From DASWKG01 sp036396755 (GTDB lineage Bacteria; Actinomycetota; UBA4738; CALAEC01): a DNA stretch of 6,949 nucleotides. This document shows, piece after piece, positions 1 through 5,383 of this stretch. The stretch lies in assembly GCA_036396755.1 (NCBI GenBank), contig DASWKG010000157.1, positions 1-6,949 on the forward strand. The letters run 5' to 3'. A program made the translations under genes and the position numbers. Position 1 is the first letter of the stretch. Every line of letters begins with the position of its first letter. The notes below the pieces were generated by a model. It saw only the letters and a list, made by a program, of their open reading frames with translations. It was not told the origin of the DNA and did not search any database.

Positions 1-1
1 G

Positions 2-1672
2 GCGGCCCCGCCGCCGCCCGGCTCCACGTGGTCGGAGACGTTCATCGACACGCCCGACGGCGAGCGGCTCCACGTCGACGTGATGCGGCCGACGGGGCTG
101 ACCCCGGCCGACAAGACGCCGGTCATCCTGATCGTGAGCCCCTACCTCGGGATGGCGAGCCCCACCGAGCAGCCGGGGCCCTCGAACCGCTTCTACGACT
201 TCATCAACGGCGCGAAGGTGTTCGAGCGCGGGTACTCGGTCGTGATGGTGAGCCTGCGCGGCACCGGGGGCAGCTCGGGCTGCCTCGACATCCTCGGCCC
301 CGGCGAGCAGACCGACATCCGCACCGCGATCACCTGGGCGGCGTCGCAGCCCTGGTCGACCGGCAAGGTCGGCATGTACGGCAAGAGCTACGACGCGAAC
401 ACCGGAGTGGTCGCCACCACCCTCGGCACGCCGGGGCTGGCGGCCGTGGTCGCCCAGGAGATCGTCCCCGACCGCTACCGCGGGAGCTACAGCGAGCGGG
501 TCCGTCTGATCCAGTCGCTCGTCTACCCGAGCGCCAGCTACGGCAGCGGCGGCGAGGGCACGTTCTCGATCAACGGCAGCCAGGAGTACTTGACCAACTC
601 GCTGTCGCACTCCGCGGACTGCCAGGCCCGCCTCCTCGATCACTACAACGAGTCGGAGGCCGCGCCCTTCTGGCAGGTGCGGGACTTCGTCGAGCGGGCC
701 GAGGGCAGCACCGTCCCGACGTTCATCACCGCCGGCTACCTCGACACGAACACGAACATCGGCGGCGGCGCCGTCGAGTACTTCAACGCCCTCGAGGGCC
801 CCAAGCGCATGTGGATCGGGTGGTGGGACCACGTCCGGGGCAACGACAAGGTCGGGAGTCGCCTGGCGATGGGCCGCGCCGGCTTCTTCGACGAGGTCAT
901 GCGGTTCTTCGACCACTACGTGAAGGGCGTGTCCCTCGAGGACGCGCCGACCGACGAGGACCCGATCATCGCGGCGCAGGGGAGCGACGGCACCTGGCGC
1001 GAGGAAGAGGCCTTCCCGCCCGAGGACGCGAGCACCTTCGTCTCGCCGCTGCTGCCCGGCACCTACGAGGACGACGGCAACAACGTCGGCTCGAACGACT
1101 CGGGGGCCGGGCCCGGTGGCGCCGGGGCAACCCTCGACGAGCAGACCGGCCACGGGACCTGGACGTTCTCGCCCCCGCTGGAGCACCGGACGCACCTCAT
1201 GGGCATCCCCAGCGCCCGGGTCACCCTCGACCTCGAGGTGCCCCGCACGAACCTCGCCGTCAACGTCTACGACGTGGCCCCCGACGGAGAGGCGACGATG
1301 ATCACGCGCGGGGCCGCGATGGTCGACCACGAGCTCACCTGGCAGAACGTCCAGCTGTTCCCGGCGGACTGGACCTTCGAGCCCGGGCACCGCATCGGCG
1401 TCCTGATCTCGGGCGCGAACGCCGAGGCCTACGTGCACGTGCCGACGAACACGACGGTCGGCGCGACGGATGCGACGGTGCGCCTCCCGTTCCTGCGGTA
1501 CATCCGCGAGGTCGACCTCCAGGGTGACATCGCTCCGCGCCTCCAGAGCTACCTGGCCGCCGCGCCGTTCGAGGTGGACGCCGGGACCATCGCCGCCCGG
1601 ACCAGCGAGGGCTTCCAGCTCCCCCCGCCCCTGGTCGAGCGCCCCGACGAAGACGACGACGGCCTGGACTGA
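2..1672 (+). CDS. CocE/NonD-family (peptidase S15-like) serine hydrolase, 5'-truncated
   Basis: The frame is open from base 2 to a TGA at 1670-1672, giving 556 residues without a start. The in-frame ATG at 80 is probably internal, because the residues before it (TPDGERLHVDVMRP) look like the first beta-strand of the S15 fold. The alpha/beta-hydrolase core shows GYSVVMVSLRGTGGSSG (oxyanion region), then the nucleophile elbow GKSYDA with Ser at residue 129 (codon 386-388). The likely acid is Asp248 in AGYLDTNTN (743-745), and the likely base is His277 in GWWDHVRGND (830-832). A lid region lies between Ser and Asp. From about residue 385 a jelly-roll PepX_C-like domain follows, ending in an acidic tail (PDEDDDGLD). 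Known members hydrolyse X-Pro peptides, acyl esters or amides; the substrate here cannot be told. The proline-rich start (AAPPPPGS) could be a linker after a signal peptide, which is inference. Oddity: the elbow ends in Ala where GxSYxG is usual. Confidence 0.9.
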   Translation, partial: AAPPPPGSTWSETFIDTPDGERLHVDVMRPTGLTPADKTPVILIVSPYLGMASPTEQPGPSNRFYDFINGAKVFERGYSVVMVSLRGTGGSSGCLDILGPGEQTDIRTAITWAASQPWSTGKVGMYGKSYDANTGVVATTLGTPGLAAVVAQEIVPDRYRGSYSERVRLIQSLVYPSASYGSGGEGTFSINGSQEYLTNSLSHSADCQARLLDHYNESEAAPFWQVRDFVERAEGSTVPTFITAGYLDTNTNIGGGAVEYFNALEGPKRMWIGWWDHVRGNDKVGSRLAMGRAGFFDEVMRFFDHYVKGVSLEDAPTDEDPIIAAQGSDGTWREEEAFPPEDASTFVSPLLPGTYEDDGNNVGSNDSGAGPGGAGATLDEQTGHGTWTFSPPLEHRTHLMGIPSARVTLDLEVPRTNLAVNVYDVAPDGEATMITRGAAMVDHELTWQNVQLFPADWTFEPGHRIGVLISGANAEAYVHVPTNTTVGATDATVRLPFLRYIREVDLQGDIAPRLQSYLAAAPFEVDAGTIAARTSEGFQLPPPLVERPDEDDDGLD

Positions 1673-1696
1673 GCCCCCCCCGGCAGGTCCATCCGC

Positions 1697-1702
1697 TATC
1701 GT
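1697..1702 (+). promoter_or_regulatory. -10 box (TATCGT) of a probable leaderless promoter
   Basis: TATCGT fits the actinobacterial TANNNT -10 consensus. It is followed by exactly six bases (TTGACC) and then GTG at 1709, so transcription would begin at or next to the start codon. No good Shine-Dalgarno precedes 1703 or 1709, which fits a leaderless mRNA. No convincing -35 is visible: a C8 run (1674-1681) covers that place. The same TANNNT-N6-GTG layout recurs for the minus-strand gene starting at 5252. Confidence 0.6.
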
Positions 1703-1708
1703 TTGACC

Positions 1709-2884
1709 GTGACCAACCGTCCGACCAACCCGCTCGACCTGCTCGAGATCGACGCGCTCCTCTCCGACGAGGAGCGCATGACGCGCGACACCGTGCGCGA
1801 CTGGGTGCGCAGCCGGGTCCTCCCCGAGATCGGGGAGTGGTTCGAGCGTGGCGAGATCCCCTCCGAGCAGCTCGCGAAGGAGCTCGGCGCGCTGGGCCTC
1901 CTCGGGATGCACCTCGAGGGCTACGGGACCGCGGGCGCTTCCTCGGTGATGTACGGGCTCGCCTGCGTCGAGCTGGAGGCGGGCGACAGCGGGGTCCGCT
2001 CGCTCGTGTCCGTCCAGGGCTCGCTGGCGATGTTCCCCATCTGGAGGTTCGGCTCCGAGGCTCAGAAGGACGAGTGGCTCCCGCGGATGGCCACGGGCGA
2101 GGCGATCGGCTGCTTCGGCCTGACCGAGCCCGACTTCGGCTCCGACCCCTCCGGGATGCGGACCGCGGCACGACGCGACGGCGACGACTGGGTCCTCAGC
2201 GGCACGAAGATGTGGATCACGAACGGCGGCGTCGCCGACATCGCGGTCGTCTGGGCTCGCACCGACGAGGGCATCCGCGGCTTCCTCGTGCCGAAGGGCA
2301 CCCCCGGCTTCAGCACGAACCCCATCGAGAAGAAGATCTCGCTCCGCGCGTCCGTCACCTCCGAGCTCGTCCTCGACGACGTGCGCCTGCCGGCCGACGC
2401 GGTGCTGCCCGGGGTCACCGGCATGAAGGGGCCGCTGTCGTGCCTGTCCGAGGCGCGCTACGGCATCTCGTGGGGAGCGATTGGCGCCGCGCGCGCCTGC
2501 TTCGAGGCCGCGCTCGACTACTCGAAGACGCGGATCCAGTTCGGCAAGCCGATCGGCTCGTTCCAGCTCACCCAGCGCAAGCTCGTCGACATGGCCGTCG
2601 AGCTGAACAAGGGGCTGCTCGTCGCCCTCCACCTCGGCCGGATGAAGGACGAGGGCCGCATCACGCCCGACCAGGTGAGCTTCGGCAAGCTGAACAACGT
2701 GCGCGAGGCGCTGAAGATCTGCCGCGAGGCCCGGAGCATCCTCGGCGCGAACGGCATCACCCTCGAGTACCCGGTCGTCCGGCACATGAACAACCTCGAG
2801 TCGGTGATCACCTACGAGGGCACGAACGAGATCCACACGCTGATCCTCGGCAAGGCCCTCACCGGCCTCGACGCGTTCCAGTGA
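1709..2884 (+). CDS. gcdH: glutaryl-CoA dehydrogenase-type acyl-CoA dehydrogenase
   Basis: This is a 391-residue FAD-dependent acyl-CoA dehydrogenase with helical N-domain, middle beta-domain and C-terminal helical bundle, the usual family length. Glutaryl-CoA dehydrogenase oxidises and decarboxylates glutaryl-CoA to crotonyl-CoA and passes electrons to ETF. Numbered from GTG 1709, the flavin/substrate signature GCFGLTEPDFGSDPSG is at 134-149 and the catalytic base is Glu370 in TYEGT, preceded by Tyr369. The segment LEAGDSGVRSLVSV keeps the residues aligned with human GCDH Glu87, Arg94 and Ser98 (here Glu90, Arg97, Ser101), which bind the distal carboxylate. Much of the rest also reads like human GCDH (SLRAS, ARYGI, TYEGT, ITG/LTG near the end). 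A TTG at 1703 is the alternative start, adding two residues. I prefer 1709 because of the -10 spacing. It is the first gene of the operon; its TGA shares one base with the next ATG (TGATG). The specificity call is strong but not proven; another dicarboxyl-CoA remains possible. Confidence 0.88.
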   Translation: MTNRPTNPLDLLEIDALLSDEERMTRDTVRDWVRSRVLPEIGEWFERGEIPSEQLAKELGALGLLGMHLEGYGTAGASSVMYGLACVELEAGDSGVRSLVSVQGSLAMFPIWRFGSEAQKDEWLPRMATGEAIGCFGLTEPDFGSDPSGMRTAARRDGDDWVLSGTKMWITNGGVADIAVVWARTDEGIRGFLVPKGTPGFSTNPIEKKISLRASVTSELVLDDVRLPADAVLPGVTGMKGPLSCLSEARYGISWGAIGAARACFEAALDYSKTRIQFGKPIGSFQLTQRKLVDMAVELNKGLLVALHLGRMKDEGRITPDQVSFGKLNNVREALKICREARSILGANGITLEYPVVRHMNNLESVITYEGTNEIHTLILGKALTGLDAFQ

Positions 2885-3711
2885 TGGCGCCCTTCCGCGG
2901 GTCGGCGGCGTTCACGGATCGCTGGGAGCACTTCGGCTTCGCGCTCGAGGACGGCGTGGCCACCGTCACCTTCGACCGTCCCGACCGGCTGAACGCGCTC
3001 ACGTTCGATGCGTACGCCGATCTCCGCGACCTGCTGGCCGAGCTCCCGAGCCGCGACGACGTCCGCGTGCTCGTCGTCACCGGCGCCGGCAAGGGCTTCT
3101 GCTCGGGCGGGGACGTCCACGACATCATCGGGGCGCTCCAGGGGCTCGGGCCCCGCGAGCTGCTCGACTTCACGCGCATGACGGGCTCGGTGGTCCAGCG
3201 GATGCGCGAGTGCCCCCTCCCGATCATCGCCGCGCTGAACGGCGTGGCGGCGGGCGCCGGAGCCGTCATCGCGCTCGCGGCGGACTTCCGGCTGCTCGCG
3301 CGGTCGGCGTCGTTCTCGTTCCTGTTCACCAAGGTCGGGCTGGCCGGCGCCGACATGGGGTCCGCGTACCTTCTCCCGCGGCTGGTGGGCCTCGGGCGCG
3401 CCACCGAGCTGCTGCTCCTCGGCGAGAAGGTCGAGGCCGAGCGGGCGGCGGAGCTGGGGCTCGCGAACCAGGTGGTCGACGACGACGAGCTGCCGAAGGC
3501 GGCGGCCGACCTGGCGCGGCGGCTGGTCGAGGGGCCCGCGCTGGCGTACGCGACGACGAAGATGCTCTTGACCCGCGAGCTCGACATGGACCTCGGCGGC
3601 GCGCTCGAGCTCGAGGCGATGGCGCAGGCGCTCCTCATGAAGAGCGACGACCACGCGGAGTTCTACCGGGCCTTCACCGAGGGCCGGGACCCGAGATGGA
3701 GCGGCCGATGA
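2884..3711 (+). CDS. crotonase-superfamily enoyl-CoA hydratase/isomerase
   Basis: This is a 275-residue crotonase-fold protein of normal length. Visible marks are DGVATVTFDRPDRLNAL (24-39), the first oxyanion loop GFCSGGD (71-77), the second loop NGVAAGAGAVIALAAD (119-134) and LLPRLVGLGRATELLLLG (163-180). In an operon with a GCDH-type enzyme the simple role is hydration of crotonyl-CoA or a related enoyl-CoA. However, the places of the two catalytic glutamates of rat mitochondrial hydratase (Glu144, Glu164) align with Val128 and Phe148. An acidic residue, Asp157 in GLAGADMG, sits near the position of the catalytic Asp in PaaG-type isomerases, with one extra residue in the loop. Hydratase, isomerase or lyase activity therefore cannot be decided. 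The ATG overlaps the previous TGA by one base and has no clear Shine-Dalgarno, so translation probably depends on coupling. Its own TGA overlaps the next ATG by four bases. Confidence 0.9.
   Translation: MAPFRGSAAFTDRWEHFGFALEDGVATVTFDRPDRLNALTFDAYADLRDLLAELPSRDDVRVLVVTGAGKGFCSGGDVHDIIGALQGLGPRELLDFTRMTGSVVQRMRECPLPIIAALNGVAAGAGAVIALAADFRLLARSASFSFLFTKVGLAGADMGSAYLLPRLVGLGRATELLLLGEKVEAERAAELGLANQVVDDDELPKAAADLARRLVEGPALAYATTKMLLTRELDMDLGGALELEAMAQALLMKSDDHAEFYRAFTEGRDPRWSGR
3698..3701 (+). promoter_or_regulatory. Shine-Dalgarno (GGAG) that selects the Rid-protein start
   Basis: GGAG lies six bases before ATG 3708, inside the end of the crotonase gene. An in-frame ATG at 3696 would add four residues (MERP) but has no comparable ribosome site. 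Start 3708 also makes the common ATGA overlap with the upstream stop, so it is preferred. Confidence 0.55.
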
Positions 3712-4124
3712 GCGAGACGCCCGAGTCCCCGCACCGCATCGTCAACCCCGAGACGCTGCCCCCGCCGATCGGCTTCGCGCACGCGGTGGTCCCGGCCGAC
3801 GGGAAGACCGTCTACCTCGGAGGCCAGGGCGGCCACCTGCCCGACAACAGCATCGCGGAGGGGCTCGTCGAGCAGTTCGACCAGGCGTGCGCCAACGTGG
3901 TCGAGGCGCTCCGGGCGGCCGGCGGCGAGCCCAGTCACGTGGTCTCGACGCAGATCTTCGTGACCGATGTCGAGGAATACGTCCGGCTCTCCCAGCGCCT
4001 GGGCGAGGCGTACCGCAAGCACTTCGGCAAGCACTACCCCGCGATGGCGCTCGTCGGCGTCCCGCGCCTGTTCGACACGAGGGCGCTCGTCGAGCTCGCC
4101 TGCGTCGCGGTCGTTCCCGGCTGA
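3708..4124 (+). CDS. Rid (YjgF/YER057c/UK114) family protein lacking the deaminase arginine
   Basis: This is a 138-residue single-domain protein of normal Rid length; the family forms trimers with ligand sites between subunits. Visible features are the strand VYLGGQGGHLPDN (35-47), helix EQFDQACANVVEALRAAGGE (55-74), VVSTQIFVTDVEEYVRL (78-94) and the C-terminal block YPAMALVGVPRLFDTRALVELACVAV. In RidA the arginine of the FPAR motif (Arg105 in E. coli) is needed to hydrolyse reactive enamine/imine intermediates. Here the same place is Met113 (codon 4044-4046), while the RidA Glu120 equivalent is kept as Glu129. Among the named subgroups, RidA and Rid1-3 keep this Arg and Rid4-7 lack it, so imine deaminase activity is not expected. 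Its place as third gene behind an acyl-CoA dehydrogenase and a crotonase suggests a role on a pathway intermediate; the ligand is unknown. ATGA overlap with the upstream gene indicates coupled translation. Confidence 0.92.
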   Translation: MSETPESPHRIVNPETLPPPIGFAHAVVPADGKTVYLGGQGGHLPDNSIAEGLVEQFDQACANVVEALRAAGGEPSHVVSTQIFVTDVEEYVRLSQRLGEAYRKHFGKHYPAMALVGVPRLFDTRALVELACVAVVPG

Positions 4125-4133
4125 TCAGCCGGG
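4116..4133. repeat. perfect 18-bp palindrome spanning two abutting stop codons
   Basis: CCCGGCTGATCAGCCGGG is its own reverse complement. The centre TGATCA is the TGA of the Rid gene (4122-4124) and, on the other strand, the TGA of the acyl-CoA dehydrogenase (4127-4125). As RNA from either strand it can form a 7-bp GC-rich stem with a GAUC loop. No U-tract follows on either side, so a bidirectional terminator is only possible, not shown. Both proteins end in Pro-Gly because of it. Confidence 0.75.
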
Positions 4134-5252
4134 TCGATCGCGGTACAGCTCTCGCGCGATGATCTCTCGCTGGATCTCGCTGGTCCCCTCGTAGATGCGC
4201 GGCGCACGCACCTCGCGGTAGAGATGCTCGAGGGGGTGGCCCCGCTCGAGGGCGCGGGCGCCGAGCACCTGGACGGCGCCGTCGACGACGAGCTGCGCCG
4301 TCTCGGTGGCGAAGAGCTTGGCCATCGCGGAGATGCGGGTGACGCGTTCGCCGCGGCCGTGCGCCGACGCGGCCGCGTACACGAGGAGCCGGGCGGCCTC
4401 GGTTCGGGTGGCCATCTCGGCGAGGAGCTGGGAGATCGCCTGGTGCTCGCGGAGCGGCTTGCCCATCGAGGTCCGCTCGCCCGCGTGGTCGAGCGCCTGC
4501 TCCAGCGCGGCGGCTGCCATCCCGACGGCGAACGCGCCGACGCTCGGGCGGAACAGGTCGAGTGTCGCCATCGCGACCCGGAACCCGGCGTCGACCTCAC
4601 CGATCACGTGGTCGTCGGGGACGGTGACGCCGTCGAAGCGCAGGTTCCCGATCGCGTGAGGGGCGAGCAGCTCCACCGGCTCGCCGGCGAGGCCGTCGCC
4701 GTCACCGGGTACGCAGAAGGCCGTCACGCCGCGCGACCCCGCGCCGGGCGTGGTGCGCGCGAAGACGGTGTAGACGTCGGCCTCGGGGGCGTTCGAGATG
4801 AAGGCCTTCTCGCCGTCGAGGCGCCAGCCGCCTTCGACCCGCTCCGCGCGAAGCTCGAGCGCGGCGGCGTCGGAGCCGTGCGCGGGCTCGGTCAGCGCGA
4901 ACGCGGCGACGGCCTCGCCTGCGGCCACGCGGGGGATCCAGCGCTCGGCGATCTCGGGCCCCCCCGACTGCAGGATCGGGTAGGCGCCGAGACCCTGGAG
5001 CGCGAGCGCCGTCTCCGCCTCGGTGGATGCCATCGCCAGCCCCTCGCGGAGGAGGCAGAGGCTCATCGAGGACACCTCGCCGCCGGCGGGGAAGAGCCGC
5101 CCGAGGAGCCCCTCGTCGGCGAGCGCCCGAACGAGGGGGCGGTTGACGCGGCCCTCCGCGCCCGCCCCGGCGAGCGACGTCAGCCGCCCGCCCGCGCGCC
5201 GGGCCTCATCGCGGAGCGCGCGCTGATCGTCGTCGAGCGCGAAGCCGAGCAC
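4125..5252 (-). CDS. acyl-CoA dehydrogenase, substrate unknown
   Basis: This is a 375-residue FAD-dependent acyl-CoA dehydrogenase that would oxidise an acyl-CoA to the trans-2-enoyl-CoA and feed ETF. The N-terminus MLGFALDDDQRALRDEARR is typical, supporting the GTG start at 5252. The flavin/substrate signature FALTEPAHGSD is at 118-128, FISNAPEADVYTVFART at 151-167, GKPLREHQAISQLLAEMA at 264-281, and the catalytic base is Glu355 in IYEGTSEIQ. The usual glycine motif QxxGGxGY is degenerate: QVLGARAL (328-335). It lacks the GCDH dicarboxylate residues seen in the neighbour 1709-2884, so it is not a copy of that gene. It is convergent with the operon, stop to stop, and divergent from the propeller gene. 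Translation appears leaderless from a TANNNT box six bases upstream. The inverted repeat at 5279-5315 covers positions about -27 to -63 from that start and may regulate it. A link to the same pathway is inference from proximity only. Confidence 0.92.
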   Translation of the reverse strand: MLGFALDDDQRALRDEARRAGGRLTSLAGAGAEGRVNRPLVRALADEGLLGRLFPAGGEVSSMSLCLLREGLAMASTEAETALALQGLGAYPILQSGGPEIAERWIPRVAAGEAVAAFALTEPAHGSDAAALELRAERVEGGWRLDGEKAFISNAPEADVYTVFARTTPGAGSRGVTAFCVPGDGDGLAGEPVELLAPHAIGNLRFDGVTVPDDHVIGEVDAGFRVAMATLDLFRPSVGAFAVGMAAAALEQALDHAGERTSMGKPLREHQAISQLLAEMATRTEAARLLVYAAASAHGRGERVTRISAMAKLFATETAQLVVDGAVQVLGARALERGHPLEHLYREVRAPRIYEGTSEIQREIIARELYRDRPG

Positions 5253-5258
5253 GAGGGA

Positions 5259-5264
5259 ACTCTA
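5259..5264 (-). promoter_or_regulatory. -10 box (TAGAGT) of a probable leaderless promoter
   Basis: Read on the minus strand, TAGAGT is followed by six bases (TCCCTC) and then GTG at 5252-5250. This is the same TANNNT-N6-GTG layout as at 1697-1711. No Shine-Dalgarno lies before the GTG. A -35 at normal spacing would fall at about 5287-5282 (GAAACG, weak), inside the left arm of the inverted repeat. Confidence 0.6.
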
Positions 5265-5278
5265 CCGGGCCGAGCGCC

Positions 5279-5315
5279 CCTCGTTTCCTTGTGCAGATGC
5301 ACAAAGGAAACGAGG
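5279..5315. repeat. operator-like inverted repeat between divergent genes
   Basis: The left arm 5279-5294 and right arm 5299-5315 are complementary over 16 pairs, with one extra A in the right arm, around AGAT. The core TTGTGCA-GA-TGCACAA (5289-5304) is perfectly symmetric, and each outer arm reads GGAAACGAGG outward toward its gene. It lies between two divergent genes, so it is not a terminator of either. It overlaps the -35 region of the minus-strand acyl-CoA dehydrogenase promoter, which fits a dimeric regulator site. The regulator is unknown; a repeated genomic element is the alternative. Confidence 0.7.
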
Positions 5316-5370
5316 CCGTCCGGGCGAAACCATCCAACGGGCATCGGGTTTGCCGGTGCCGTACCTCTCG

Positions 5371-5377
5371 AAAGGAG
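5371..5377 (+). promoter_or_regulatory. strong Shine-Dalgarno (AAAGGAG)
   Basis: AAAGGAG lies six bases before ATG 5384. It fixes the start of the secreted propeller protein and shows that this gene has a leadered mRNA, unlike the two acyl-CoA dehydrogenase genes. I could not identify a convincing -10 for it between 5316 and 5370. Confidence 0.85.
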
Positions 5378-5383
5378 CGCCGG

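Noticed and set aside
28..1527. 499-residue open frame overlapping the hydrolase in another plus frame
   Set aside because: It is an Arg/Gly/Pro-rich composition typical of a frame shadow; the S15 fold motifs lie in the frame 2-1672.
1674..1681. C8 homopolymer after the hydrolase stop as a phase-variation tract
   Set aside because: It lies outside both coding frames and is short; chance in GC-rich DNA is sufficient. A change in length could at most alter promoter spacing.
2812..3654. 280-residue antisense frame opposite the crotonase
   Set aside because: It has low-complexity composition and no family motif, whereas the sense frame has clear crotonase motifs and operon overlaps.
1709..5252. 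The two acyl-CoA dehydrogenases as a tandem duplication
   Set aside because: They differ in substrate-binding residues, in the glycine motif and over most of their length; they share only family-level signatures.
5279..5315. Inverted repeat as an intrinsic terminator
   Set aside because: Both flanking genes are transcribed away from it and no T-tract follows either arm.
5362..5367. TACCTC as the -10 box of the propeller gene
   Set aside because: The final consensus T is missing, and the implied start site would fall inside the Shine-Dalgarno.
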